Source of the DNA: SZUA-430 sp036840015 | GTDB taxonomy: Bacteria; Pseudomonadota; Alphaproteobacteria; Micropepsales; Micropepsaceae | DNA length: 14,895 nucleotides | Reading direction: 5' to 3' | Assembly (NCBI GenBank): GCA_036840015.1 | Contig: DAISVV010000053.1 | Span: forward strand, 1 to 14,895 | Shown: positions 1-7,569 of the stretch, piece after piece | Layout: each line of letters begins with the position of its first letter | Position numbering within the stretch: the stretch's first letter is position 1 | Made by a program: the position numbers and the translations under genes | The notes under the pieces: generated by a model | The model's database searches: none | The model's input: only the letters and a program-made list of their open reading frames with translations | What the model was told of the DNA's origin: nothing

Positions 1-585
1 CAGGACGAGAGTTCGCAGCTTGCCGTGCGCTTCGCCGATCCCAGGCCCTACGAGACCGTCATCGACCTGGCGAGCGGGGCGGGTGGCAAGGCCCTTGCCA
101 TGGCTGCGCTGATGCAGGATCGCGGGCGGGTGCTGGCCTCGGATGTTGCGATGGAGCGCCTCATGGCGCTTGGGGCCCGGCGTTCGCGCTCGGGAGCCAC
201 GATCATCACGATGGCCGGCGATCCCTATGGTGAGCGGCTCTCGCAGCTTGCGGGTGCCGGGGCGGACCTGGTGTTCGTCGATGCGCCCTGTTCGGGCAGC
301 GGGACGTGGCGACGCAATCCGGAGGCCAGGTGGACGCTTGATGAAACGCGGCTCCAGGGTTATCTGGCCGCACAGGTGCAGCTTCTTGACCGGGCGGCGG
401 GCCTTGTTTCCCCTGCGGGTCGCATCGTCCATGCGGTCTGTTCGATCCTGCCCGAGGAAGGGCCCTTGCAGGCCGCAGCGTTCTGCGCGCGCCATGCGGG
501 ATGGTCGGTTGCCCGCACCTTGCAGTTGTCGCCGGCTTCCACAGAAACGGACGGTTTTTTTGCGGCGGAGTTGCGCAGGTCCTGA
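1..585 (+). CDS. RsmB/NOP2/Sun-family 16S rRNA (cytosine-C5) methyltransferase, 3' part
   Basis: The reading frame is open from the first base, so the gene starts outside the window; 194 codons of the C-terminal SAM-binding catalytic domain remain. The first residues (QDESSQLA) match the conserved segment that precedes motif I in RsmB proteins. Motif I follows as DLASGAGGKA, then motif IV DAPCSGSG (Cys about residue 97) and motif VI AVCSILPEEG (Cys about residue 147). Having both cysteines is the m5C methyltransferase hallmark: the motif VI Cys attacks C6 of cytosine and the motif IV Cys aids product release. The end (DGFFAAELRRS) is typical of the family. Cytosolic; the expected target is 16S rRNA, inferred from the family. 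GTG at 25 is an internal Val codon, not the start. The NusB-like N-terminal domain that would separate RsmB from RsmF types is not visible. Family certain, exact orthology fairly likely. Confidence 0.9.
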   Translation, partial: QDESSQLAVRFADPRPYETVIDLASGAGGKALAMAALMQDRGRVLASDVAMERLMALGARRSRSGATIITMAGDPYGERLSQLAGAGADLVFVDAPCSGSGTWRRNPEARWTLDETRLQGYLAAQVQLLDRAAGLVSPAGRIVHAVCSILPEEGPLQAAAFCARHAGWSVARTLQLSPASTETDGFFAAELRRS

Positions 586-629
586 CAGGTTCTTGCGAGG
601 ATCGACCCGAGGCATGTAACCTGCCACTC

Positions 630-1091
630 ATGACGCGCAAACAAAGACGCCTTGCCTTCCTGGCCGGATCGATGAGCGTGGCGGTCGTCGCCGTGACACT
701 TGTCGTCTATGCGCTGGGCGATGCAACGCTGTTCTTCTATACGCCAAGCGAAGCGAAGGCGCGCAACGTCGAGGTCGGACGGATGGTCAATCTCGGCGGC
801 CTGGTTGCCGACGGCAGCATCCGTCATGGCGAAGGCTTCGATGTCGAATTCAAGGTGACCGACGGCGACGCCGAGGTGCTCGTTTCCTACGACAAGGATC
901 TGCCCGACCTGTTCCGCGAGGGTCAGGGCGTGGTGGTCACCGGCGCCTTTACCCCCACCGGCGGGTTCAGGGCCAGCATCGTGCTGGCCAAGCATGACGA
1001 GAACTACATGCCGCCCGAGGTGGCCCGCGCCCTGAAGGAAAAGGGTGTCTGGAAGGACGGAAAGCTGGTCCCGGCCGCGCCGGCCCCATGA
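630..1091 (+). CDS. ccmE: Cytochrome c maturation heme chaperone CcmE (CycJ)
   Basis: A 153-residue protein, normal for the family. CcmE takes heme from the CcmABCD machinery in the inner membrane, holds it covalently on a histidine, and passes it to the CcmF/CcmH ligase that attaches heme to apocytochrome c in the periplasm. Visible features: a basic N-terminus (MTRKQRR), one membrane anchor at about residues 8-30, a periplasmic OB-fold beta domain, and the heme-attachment motif HDENYMPPE with His122 (equivalent to E. coli His130) and Tyr126. The C-terminal tail (DGKLVPAAPAP) is flexible. ATG at 630 is chosen because MTRKQRRL is the usual CcmE start; the longer frame upstream would overlap the methyltransferase. 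The Shine-Dalgarno is poor. It lies 44 bp after the methyltransferase and so may be cotranscribed with it. Unusually, no ccmF, ccmH or ccmI gene follows; degP comes next. Confidence 0.96.
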   Translation: MTRKQRRLAFLAGSMSVAVVAVTLVVYALGDATLFFYTPSEAKARNVEVGRMVNLGGLVADGSIRHGEGFDVEFKVTDGDAEVLVSYDKDLPDLFREGQGVVVTGAFTPTGGFRASIVLAKHDENYMPPEVARALKEKGVWKDGKLVPAAPAP

Positions 1092-1102
1092 CGGGGACGA
1101 AA

Positions 1103-1121
1103 ACCCGGATGAAGTCCGGGT
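1103..1121 (+). terminator. Small hairpin after ccmE
   Basis: Arms ACCCGGA and TCCGGGT form a perfect 7-bp stem around a 5-nt loop, 11 bp after the ccmE stop. There is no run of T after the stem, so it may be a weak terminator, a Rho-associated end or an mRNA-stabilising 3' hairpin. Confidence 0.35.
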
Positions 1122-1157
1122 CATGATCTGGTAACAATTTCTTCATCATTCAGACAG

Positions 1158-1185
1158 TTTCCAGTCAGGATCAAATGCCTATATA
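1158..1185 (+). promoter_or_regulatory. Possible degP promoter
   Basis: In the AT-richer 161-bp gap before degP, TTTCCA and TATATA are 16 bp apart, with the start codon about 67 bp further on. The -35 match is poor, and no clear RpoH-type (CTTGAA / CCCCAT) or RpoE-type motif was found, so the heat or envelope stress control typical of degP is not demonstrated here. The Shine-Dalgarno for degP, AAGGAG at about 1241-1246, is good. Confidence 0.25.
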
Positions 1186-1252
1186 GATCCTGGGAGCTGT
1201 TTTTCCCGCCACGAGAGTGCGGGCGTATGGGTAATTCTCCAAGGAGTGTTTC

Positions 1253-2899
1253 ATGTCGGATGGGTCTGCATCGCCTCACAATGAACCCGTTGCCTCGCCA
1301 GGCGCGCGTCCTGCGCCTGCGCGGGCGAACCGGGGTGTGTTGCTCGTGAGTTCCGCAGCGATTGCGCTGGCCGCCACGGCTGGTGCGGTGTTTGGCTTTG
1401 CGTGGAGCGGTGGCGGGGTCTCGGCGGTGGCCGACACGACGGTTGGCGCGCCGGCGCCCGTGGTTGTCTCCTCATCGTCCGTGGCGCCCGTGATGGTCAG
1501 CGCGGGCATCGGTGCGGCGGGCACGTTCGCCGACATCGTCGAGCGCGTGTCGCCGGCGGTCGTGAGCATCCGCGCGAAGGTGTCATCGCCTGCGGAACCG
1601 GAGATCAGCGAGGATGACCTCGAAGGCCTGCCACCGGGCCTCAGGGACTATTTCGAACGCTTCCGCCGGGGTGGACCCGAGCGCCAGCGCAATCGCGGTG
1701 AGGTCCAGGGTTCGGGCTTCGTCGTTGAATCGAACGGCCTGATGATCACGAACAACCACGTGGTTGCCAACGCCACCGAGATCGAGGTCACGTTCTCGGA
1801 CGGAAAGAAGTACAAGGCCAAGGCCATCGGCCGTGACGAGGCGACCGACATCGCCGTGCTCAAGATCGAAGGCGGCAAGAGTTTCCCGACGGTCAGCTTC
1901 GGTGATGATGCGCGCGTGCGCGTCGGTGACTGGGTGCTGGCGGTGGGCAATCCCTTCGGCCTCGGCGGCACCGTGACGGCGGGCATTGTCTCGGCGCGCG
2001 GGCGCGACGAAGTTGGTGCGGCGCAGTTCACGGACTTCATCCAGATCGATGCCTCGATCAACCGCGGCAATTCCGGCGGTCCGACATTCGACCTCTCGGG
2101 GCGCGTCATCGGCATGAACACGGCGATCTTCTCGCCGTCGGGTGGAAGCGTGGGCATCGGCTTTGCCATTCCCTCCTCGACGATCCAGCGGGTGGTTGCT
2201 GACCTCAAGCGCTCCGGATCGGTCACGCGCGGCTGGCTCGGCGTGTCGATCCAGAGCCTGACCGAGGACGCTGCCGCGAGCCTCGGCCTGCCCAGCACCA
2301 ACGGTGCGATCGTGGCGCAGGTCGTGGACGGCAGCCCGGCCGAGAAGTCCGGCTTCCGCACGGGTGACGTCGTCCTGCGCATGGACGGCGTGCCGGTGAA
2401 GGACAATCGCGACCTGTCGCGCCGCGTGGCTGACCTGCAGGTCAACCAGAACTCGAAGTTCGTCGTCTGGCGCGACAGCCGCGAGACCACCATCTCGGTG
2501 ACGGTCGGCAAGCGTCCGGATGCCAAGACGCTCGCCAACCGCTCGGGTGGGGATGAAGGCGAGCAGGGCACGACGCGTCCGGGTGGCGGCGCAAAGGTGT
2601 CAGCGCTTGGCCTTGACCTTGCCACGATCACCCCTGCGCTCAGGTCCGAGCTGCGGCTCTCGCCGGATGCCGAGGGTGTCGTCATCACCGACATCGATCC
2701 CAACAGCGACGCCGCCGAGCAGGGCCTGCAGCCGGGTGACCGGATCATCCAGGCCTCGGGCAAGGACGTGCGCAGCGTTTCGGACGTGACCTCGGCGGTT
2801 GCTTCGGCCAAGTCGCTCAAGCGGCCGTCGGTGCTGCTCTTCGTCGAGCGCGGCAAGAACCAGCGTGTGTTCGTCGCCGTCAAGCTCGGCAAGAGCTGA
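1253..2899 (+). CDS. degP: DegP/HtrA-type periplasmic serine endoprotease with two PDZ domains
   Basis: A 548-residue protein. A hydrophobic segment at about residues 28-51 is a signal anchor or signal peptide, followed by an Ala/Val/Ser-rich linker to about 90. The trypsin-like domain spans about 92-320 with a full catalytic triad: His169 (TNNHVV), Asp199 (ATDIAVLK) and Ser274 (NRGNSGGP). The LA-loop region has a short Arg-rich stretch (about 131-150). PDZ1 is about 325-420 (RGWLGVSIQ onward) and PDZ2 about 450-545 (SDAAEQGLQPGDRI), joined by a Gly/Glu-rich linker at about 428-447. This is the standard layout of alphaproteobacterial DegP, which degrades or holds misfolded envelope proteins. 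The ATG at 1253 has a good Shine-Dalgarno 7 bp upstream. It sits between ccmE and a two-component pair on the same strand, consistent with an envelope-stress role. Paralogs such as DegQ or MucD cannot be told apart on sequence alone. Confidence 0.95.
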   Translation: MSDGSASPHNEPVASPGARPAPARANRGVLLVSSAAIALAATAGAVFGFAWSGGGVSAVADTTVGAPAPVVVSSSSVAPVMVSAGIGAAGTFADIVERVSPAVVSIRAKVSSPAEPEISEDDLEGLPPGLRDYFERFRRGGPERQRNRGEVQGSGFVVESNGLMITNNHVVANATEIEVTFSDGKKYKAKAIGRDEATDIAVLKIEGGKSFPTVSFGDDARVRVGDWVLAVGNPFGLGGTVTAGIVSARGRDEVGAAQFTDFIQIDASINRGNSGGPTFDLSGRVIGMNTAIFSPSGGSVGIGFAIPSSTIQRVVADLKRSGSVTRGWLGVSIQSLTEDAAASLGLPSTNGAIVAQVVDGSPAEKSGFRTGDVVLRMDGVPVKDNRDLSRRVADLQVNQNSKFVVWRDSRETTISVTVGKRPDAKTLANRSGGDEGEQGTTRPGGGAKVSALGLDLATITPALRSELRLSPDAEGVVITDIDPNSDAAEQGLQPGDRIIQASGKDVRSVSDVTSAVASAKSLKRPSVLLFVERGKNQRVFVAVKLGKS

Positions 2900-2917
2900 C
2901 GCGAGGCGTCATGTGCC

Positions 2918-2951
2918 GGGGCCGGGCCCAGTCGGTCCAGGCCCCGGCCCC
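2918..2951 (+). terminator. Strong GC hairpin between degP and the response regulator gene
   Basis: GGGGCCGGGCC (2918-2928) pairs with GGCCCCGGCCCC (2940-2951) over about 11 bp, with one bulged C and an 11-nt loop, followed by TCATGTTTC. It starts 18 bp after the degP stop and ends 34 bp before the regulator ATG. The T run is short, so partial termination or mRNA-end stabilisation that lowers regulator output relative to degP is as likely as full termination. Confidence 0.5.
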
Positions 2952-2985
2952 TCATGTTTCAGGGACATCATACCGGAGCCACGGA

Positions 2986-3663
2986 ATGCGGATACTCGTC
3001 GTCGAAGATGACAGGGAAGCGGCTGCCTACCTGACGCGCGGACTGAAGGAGAGCGGCCATATCGTCGACCATGCCCCGGACGGGCAGGACGGGCTGCACC
3101 TGGCCGTCGGTGGCAGCTATGACGTTGCCATCGTCGACCGCATGATGCCCCGCATGGACGGCCTGACCATGGTCAGGCGGATGCGCGAGGAGGGCAACAA
3201 GACACCGGTCCTGTTCCTCAGCGCGCTCGGCGAGGTCGATGACCGCGTGAAGGGCCTGCGCGCGGGCGGCGATGATTATCTTGCCAAGCCCTACGCCTTT
3301 GCCGAACTTCTGGCCCGCATCGATGCGCTCGCGCGCCGCAAGGGTACGGAAACGGTTGTCACGCGGCTTGCCGTGGGCGATCTCGAGCTTGACCTCCTGT
3401 CCCGAACGGCGACGCGCGCCGGTCAGAAGATCGACCTGCAGCCGCGCGAGTTCCTGCTGCTTGAATACCTGATGCGCCACGCCGGGCAGGTCGTCACGCG
3501 AACCATGCTGCTCGAGAATGTCTGGGAGTACCACTTCGACCCGCAGACCAACGTGATCGACGTCCACATTTCGCGCCTGAGGTCGAAGATCGACAAGGGC
3601 TACGTGGAACCACTGCTGCATACGGTGCGGGGCGCCGGGTATTCTCTCCGTGCGGCTTCTTGA
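2986..3663 (+). CDS. OmpR/PhoB-family two-component response regulator
   Basis: A 225-residue DNA-binding regulator. The receiver domain (about 1-115) has the acidic pocket Glu7-Asp8-Asp9, phosphoacceptor Asp51 (IVDRMMPRMDG), Ser79 in the conserved Thr/Ser place, Lys101 and Tyr103 (KPYAFAEL). The C-terminal winged helix (about 128-223) carries the PREFLLLEYLM helix, the recognition helix region NVIDVHISRLRSKID and the wing GAGYSLRA. The start at 2986 (MRILVVEDD) is the typical family start and has GGAG at 2975-2978; an in-frame ATG at 2911 lies in the degP-side hairpin and is not used. The stop overlaps the kinase start by 14 bp, so the two are translationally coupled. From memory, a regulator/kinase pair next to degP is common in Alphaproteobacteria; the signal it senses is not known from the sequence. 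Confidence 0.95.
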   Translation: MRILVVEDDREAAAYLTRGLKESGHIVDHAPDGQDGLHLAVGGSYDVAIVDRMMPRMDGLTMVRRMREEGNKTPVLFLSALGEVDDRVKGLRAGGDDYLAKPYAFAELLARIDALARRKGTETVVTRLAVGDLELDLLSRTATRAGQKIDLQPREFLLLEYLMRHAGQVVTRTMLLENVWEYHFDPQTNVIDVHISRLRSKIDKGYVEPLLHTVRGAGYSLRAAS

Positions 3664-5128
3664 TGTATTCCGGACTGCGACGTTCCGACTCGCGTTTGCG
3701 TATCTGCTCCTGTTTGGCGTGTCGGTGCTGCTCCTGCTCGGGTTCATCTACTGGCAGACGACCGGCTTCATGGCGGAGCAGGCCGACGAGACCATCTCGG
3801 CTGAAGTCCAGGGGCTGAACGAAGAGGCGAAGCGCCGCGGGCTCCTGGGGCTGCGCAATGTAATTGTCGAGCGGCTGTCGCGTCCGGGACAGCGCAGCCT
3901 CTATCTCCTGACGATTGGGGACAATGTGCTTGCTGGCAACCTGTCGTCGTGGCCCCGTGACGCGGTCGAGACGGAGCCAGAGTGGATCAACTTCACCTAT
4001 GAGCGCGGCACGGATTCCGACAAGGAGATACGTCCGGCCCGTGCGATGTACTTCACGTTTCGCGGCGGGTTCAGCCTTCTGGTCGGGCGCGACGTCGGCG
4101 AGCTGAACGCGATCGAGGGCGCCATTCGCAGCACCCTCCTCACGGCCCTTTCGATCACGGCCCTGTTTGGGATCGTCGGTGGCGTCCTCATCAGCCGCAA
4201 CGTGCTGCGGCGCCTCGAGGCGATCAACCGCACGAGCCACGACATCATGTCGGGAAACCTCTCGCAGCGCGTTCCGGTGCAGGGCAGCGGTGACGAGCTT
4301 GACGAGCTGGCGCTGAACCTCAACCGCATGCTCGAGCAGATCGAGCGGCTCATGACGGGCATGCGCGAGGTGGCCGACAACATTGCCCATGACCTGCGTA
4401 CGCCGCTGAACCGCCTTCGAAACAAGCTGGAGGGCGCGCTGATCGGGAACCCGCCGCGCGAGGAGACCATCGCCGCGCTCGAGAGCGCGATCTCGGAGGC
4501 CGATGGACTGATTTCAACCTTCAACTCGCTGTTGCTGATTGCCGAGGCCGAGACGGGTGCGCATCGCGACACGCTTGAGCCCGTGGACCTCAGCGAGGTC
4601 ATCCACGACATTGCCGACCTCTATGAGCCGGCGGCCGAGGAACGCGGCATTGCGCTGAAGTTCGTGGCCAAGTCGAAGGTGATGGTGCGCGGCAACCGCA
4701 GCCTTCTTGCGCGCGCGGCGGCCAACCTGGTCGAGAACGCCCTCAAGTACACGCCACAGAACGGTGCGGTCACCGTGTCGGCGTGGACCGATCCGCGCAG
4801 CCACACGCCCAAGTTCTCGGTGCGCGACACAGGTCCCGGGATCCCTGCGGATGACCGCGAGCGCGTGCTTGACCGGTTCGTGCGGCTCGAGCGGTCGCGC
4901 AATACGCCGGGGTCAGGCCTCGGGCTCAGCCTCGTGTCGGCCGTGGCGCGCATGCATGACGCCACGATCAGCCTTGAGGATGCAAAGCCCGGGCTGCTCG
5001 CGACGCTGACCTTCCCGGATGCCTCCGAGAAGGACGGCGAGCACGAGACTATCGTGGCGCAAGTTCGGCGCGCTCTTCCCGTACCCAAAAAAGCCCGATC
5101 AGACCAACAACCAGAAAAACGAGGATGA
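3650..5128 (+). CDS. Membrane sensor histidine kinase (HAMP, HisKA, HATPase_c), partner of the upstream regulator
   Basis: A 492-residue inner-membrane kinase. TM1 is at about 14-34, a periplasmic sensor region of about 125 residues follows, and TM2 is at about 161-182. HAMP spans about 182-234, the dimerisation/phosphoacceptor helix has His247 (IAHDLRTPLNRLR), and the ATP-binding domain has an N box with Asn363 (LVENALKYTP), G1 DTGPGIP (393-399) and G2 GSGLGLS (421-427). All catalytic elements are intact. The start is GTG at 3650, overlapping the regulator end by 14 bp; no other in-frame start of the right length exists. After the expected end of the ATPase fold (about residue 456) a Lys/Arg/Glu-rich tail of about 35 residues runs antisense into the downstream permease gene. 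The periplasmic domain has no recognised ligand-binding fold; given the degP linkage it may sense envelope conditions (inference). Confidence 0.94.
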   Translation: MRLLDVFRTATFRLAFAYLLLFGVSVLLLLGFIYWQTTGFMAEQADETISAEVQGLNEEAKRRGLLGLRNVIVERLSRPGQRSLYLLTIGDNVLAGNLSSWPRDAVETEPEWINFTYERGTDSDKEIRPARAMYFTFRGGFSLLVGRDVGELNAIEGAIRSTLLTALSITALFGIVGGVLISRNVLRRLEAINRTSHDIMSGNLSQRVPVQGSGDELDELALNLNRMLEQIERLMTGMREVADNIAHDLRTPLNRLRNKLEGALIGNPPREETIAALESAISEADGLISTFNSLLLIAEAETGAHRDTLEPVDLSEVIHDIADLYEPAAEERGIALKFVAKSKVMVRGNRSLLARAAANLVENALKYTPQNGAVTVSAWTDPRSHTPKFSVRDTGPGIPADDRERVLDRFVRLERSRNTPGSGLGLSLVSAVARMHDATISLEDAKPGLLATLTFPDASEKDGEHETIVAQVRRALPVPKKARSDQQPEKRG

Positions 5129-6434
5129 CCGAGAAGCCGATGCGCTGGCTTTGCGTTGCCGAGGTGACGATGGCCACGCAGAGCGGCGCGAGGAAGGCGG
5201 TCGCCTTGCCGGTCAGCGTGAAGAGGCCATAGACCTCGGAGATCATCTCGCGGGGCGAGATGCGCGCGACCATCGTACGGCCCGAGGCCAGGATCGGGCC
5301 GATGAAGGCGCCGCCGATCAGCGAGAACAGCAGGCCGAGCTGCTCGGGGAACTGCGTGAAGCCGAAGGTGGCCAGCAGGGAGCCGATGACCGGCAGTTGC
5401 TGGTTGCGCAGTTCGTCCGTCACGGCAAAGAAGAACAGGTACTCGTCGGGTGTCGTGCTGATCGAGCCGAGGACCGAGAGGGTGAAGAAGAAGAGGCAGA
5501 TCTGGATCGTGCGCTTCGTGCCGATCAGGTCGTCGATCCAGCCGCCGATGAAGGACGTGAAGATGGGGACCGTCAGCACGATGAGGGCATAGATGCCGAT
5601 GCGATCGGTCGACCATCCATAGACGCCGCCCAGATAGCCCGCGAGGAAGATGAAGACCGCGGACATGCCGTCGGCATAGATCGCTCGAACCACGAGGAAT
5701 GTGGCGATGTTGCTGTAGTGGGAGACATTGCGGACCGTGTTGCCGAGCTTGCGCAGGCCGCTCATGGCGGCGGTCACCATCGAGACCGGGGAGGGTGCAC
5801 GGTCGGCCGTGAAGAGCAGGAAGGGCAGCGAGAACACGACCATCCAGATGGCGGCCAGCGGTCCGGCGAGGCGCTCGTGGACGAAGTCGCCCTCGAGCAT
5901 TGCGAGCATGCCGAAGGTGGGTATCAGCAGCCAGATGATGAACAGGCTCACGCTGCCGATGTAGTCGAAGCTGAACGCCAGCCCGCTCATGAAGCCGACA
6001 TTGCGCTCGCTGGATACGCTGGGAAGCATCGCGCTGTGATAGACGGCGGCGAACTCCATCGTGATGGCGGCGATCACGATCGCGATCACGCCGAGCCAGA
6101 TCTCTCCGGGCGTGACGAACCACAGGGCGACCATTGCGGGTATGGCGGCGAGCGAGAAGAAGACAAGGCCCGGCTTGCGTGGCCCGTAGGCATCCGTGAG
6201 TGCACCAAGGATCGGGGCGCCCAGCGCGATGAAGGTGCCGGCGACCGCCTGGGTGTAGCCCCAGACGACCTGGCCCTGCACGCTGTCGCCCACGACCTTC
6301 TGCTGGAAGTAGGACGCGAAGACGAAGATGTTGATGATCACGAAGTAGGGGCTGGTCGCCAGCTGGTAGAGGACCCAGCCTGCCCGTCCCGCGAAGCCGT
6401 TGGTAGCTTCGCCCGGCGATGGTGTCGCAGTCAT
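5049..6434 (-). CDS. MFS permease of the UMF1/Atg22-like family
   Basis: A 461-residue, very hydrophobic protein with about 12 predicted membrane segments. Signs of the UMF1 (Atg22-like) branch are the N-terminal GWVLYQLATSPYFVIINIF segment, the cytoplasmic loop GALTDAYGPRKP (about 77-88) between helices 2 and 3, GGWIDDLIGTKR in the second half, and SEVYGLFTLTGKATAFLAP near the C-terminus. Fungal Atg22 exports amino acids from the vacuole; bacterial members are uncharacterised permeases, so the substrate here is unknown. Its ATG overlaps the stop of the upstream hydrolase gene by 4 bp (ATGA), so the two form an operon and the permease may carry a compound related to the hydrolase substrate. 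The 3' end overlaps the kinase gene by 80 bp tail to tail with no separate terminator. Confidence 0.88.
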   Translation of the reverse strand: MTATPSPGEATNGFAGRAGWVLYQLATSPYFVIINIFVFASYFQQKVVGDSVQGQVVWGYTQAVAGTFIALGAPILGALTDAYGPRKPGLVFFSLAAIPAMVALWFVTPGEIWLGVIAIVIAAITMEFAAVYHSAMLPSVSSERNVGFMSGLAFSFDYIGSVSLFIIWLLIPTFGMLAMLEGDFVHERLAGPLAAIWMVVFSLPFLLFTADRAPSPVSMVTAAMSGLRKLGNTVRNVSHYSNIATFLVVRAIYADGMSAVFIFLAGYLGGVYGWSTDRIGIYALIVLTVPIFTSFIGGWIDDLIGTKRTIQICLFFFTLSVLGSISTTPDEYLFFFAVTDELRNQQLPVIGSLLATFGFTQFPEQLGLLFSLIGGAFIGPILASGRTMVARISPREMISEVYGLFTLTGKATAFLAPLCVAIVTSATQSQRIGFSVILVFLVVGLIGLFWVREERAELAPR

Positions 6435-7306
6435 GCGATCAGCGTGTCCCTGTTTCCTTCGGTGCAGTGGTTTTCGAGCCGGCCGATCCGTTCGATCTCG
6501 ACCGTCACGCGGTCGCCCGGCTTGAGGCGGACGGGCGGCGTGCGGGCGTTGCCGACGCCCGCCGGTGTTCCGGTGAAGATGACGTCGCCGGGCTCGAGCG
6601 TGAAGGCTGCGGTCAGATGCTCGAGCTGGGCGGGGATGTCAAAGCGCATCTCGCCGGTCGATGCGTTCTGCATGACCTCCCCGTTCAGCGTGCAGCTGAT
6701 GGCCAGCGCGTGCGGGTCGGGGACCTCGTCGCGCGTGACGATCCAGGGGCCGGTGGGCCCGTGCGTGTCGAAGCCCTTTCCCATCATCATGGTGGGCGAA
6801 CGGGCCTGCCAGTCGCGGACGGTGATGTCGTTGCCGCACATGTAGCCCGCCACGACCTCCAGCGCGCGCTCGCGGGGCACGTTGCGGCAGCGCCGGCCGA
6901 TCACGAGGCATAGTTCGGCCTCGAAGTCGGTCTTGTCGGATACGGCGGGGATCTCGACAGCGGCGCCGGGGCCGACGATGCATGTCGCCTGCTTGGCGAA
7001 CCAGACCTGGTGCTCGGGCGGGGTGCGGCCCGTCTCGCGGATGTGGTCCATGTAGTTGAGGCCGATCGCGAGGACCTTTCCTGGGCGCGGAACGGGGGCC
7101 TCGAGGCGGACCTTTGCCAGGTCCAGCCAGCGCGGGCGGCTGGCCAGGGCGTCGCGGGCCTCGGCCATGGCGGCGTCGCCGCCGCGCAGGAAGGCGATCA
7201 TGGACTGGGGCAGGGTGGGGGCTGAGGCTGCGAGGTCGCAGATCCGGTCGCCATCGACGAGGCCGATACGGCGGCGGTGGTTTTCAGTGAAGGTCGCGAG
7301 TTTCAT
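6431..7306 (-). CDS. Fumarylacetoacetate hydrolase (FAH) family protein
   Basis: A 291-residue cytosolic enzyme with the usual two-part layout: a short N-terminal domain (about 1-70, MKLATF start) and the FAH beta-roll (about 72-275). Metal-binding residues are visible as Glu129 and Glu131 (DFEAELCLVIG) and Asp160 (GNDITVRDWQ). Other family motifs are GLNYMDHIRETG (82-93), GKGFDTHGPTGPW (176-188) and FTGTPAGVG (244-252). The family cleaves or decarboxylates beta-diketo and 2-oxo acids using Mg2+ (fumarylpyruvate, acylpyruvate, oxaloacetate, 2-keto-3-deoxy sugar acids); sequence alone does not choose among them. It is the first gene of a two-gene unit with the downstream MFS permease, coupled by ATGA. 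The Shine-Dalgarno is weak. A 6-bp hairpin (AGGGAC/GTCCCT, 7327-7341) lies just upstream in the leader. Confidence 0.92.
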   Translation of the reverse strand: MKLATFTENHRRRIGLVDGDRICDLAASAPTLPQSMIAFLRGGDAAMAEARDALASRPRWLDLAKVRLEAPVPRPGKVLAIGLNYMDHIRETGRTPPEHQVWFAKQATCIVGPGAAVEIPAVSDKTDFEAELCLVIGRRCRNVPRERALEVVAGYMCGNDITVRDWQARSPTMMMGKGFDTHGPTGPWIVTRDEVPDPHALAISCTLNGEVMQNASTGEMRFDIPAQLEHLTAAFTLEPGDVIFTGTPAGVGNARTPPVRLKPGDRVTVEIERIGRLENHCTEGNRDTLIA

Positions 7307-7521
7307 GCGGCCGGTTTGCTTTCAGGAGGGACTGCGTCCCTTAAAGCAGGTCGCGGCGGAAAAATCAGTATCGAATCAACAGGGCAAGACGTGACATGCT
7401 TGTGACGATGCAGAATGCAAGGGGCGCAAAGGGTTTTTTGTGCGCACCGCGCAGGAAAGCCACATAATCTCTATGATTCTGAGGAGGGGCCGCAAAAAAG
7501 TGTAGTGAAATCGCCGCGATC

Positions 7522-7550
7522 TTGTAGATTGCTTAATAGCTGTCTGATAA
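7522..7550 (+). promoter_or_regulatory. Probable sigma-70-type promoter of the HU gene
   Basis: TTGTAG (7522-7527) and TGATAA (7545-7550) are separated by exactly 17 bp, 36 bp upstream of the HU start codon. The surrounding stretch is clearly more AT-rich than the genes on either side. A 7-bp dyad overlaps the -10. The remainder of 7307-7521 is the shared upstream region of the divergent FAH gene, where I see no convincing second promoter. Confidence 0.5.
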
Positions 7551-7569
7551 ATCCCATCATCCCAGACAG
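7540..7569. promoter_or_regulatory. Dyad over the -10 region and leader of the HU gene
   Basis: CTGTCTG (7540-7546) and CAGACAG (7563-7569) are perfect inverted arms 16 bp apart; A-T and G-T pairs can extend them outward to 9 bp. The dyad covers the -10 and the expected transcript start and ends 17 bp before the ATG. It could be an operator (repressor or HU autoregulation) or a 5' leader hairpin just upstream of the Shine-Dalgarno AGGG (7575-7578). Confidence 0.4.

Noticed and set aside
501..629. Upstream extension of ccmE overlapping the methyltransferase gene
   Set aside because: The extra 43 residues do not look like CcmE, and MTRKQRRL at 630 is the usual family start.
1648..2955. 435-codon open frame on - across degP
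   Set aside because: Antisense shadow of the DegP catalytic and PDZ domains; Ser/Arg/Pro-rich with no recognisable motif.
5019..6845. 608-codon open frame on + across the permease and FAH genes
   Set aside because: It is antisense to two well-recognised genes; the translation is a low-complexity mix rich in Asp, Glu, Arg and His with no domain, as expected from the shadow of GC-rich coding DNA.
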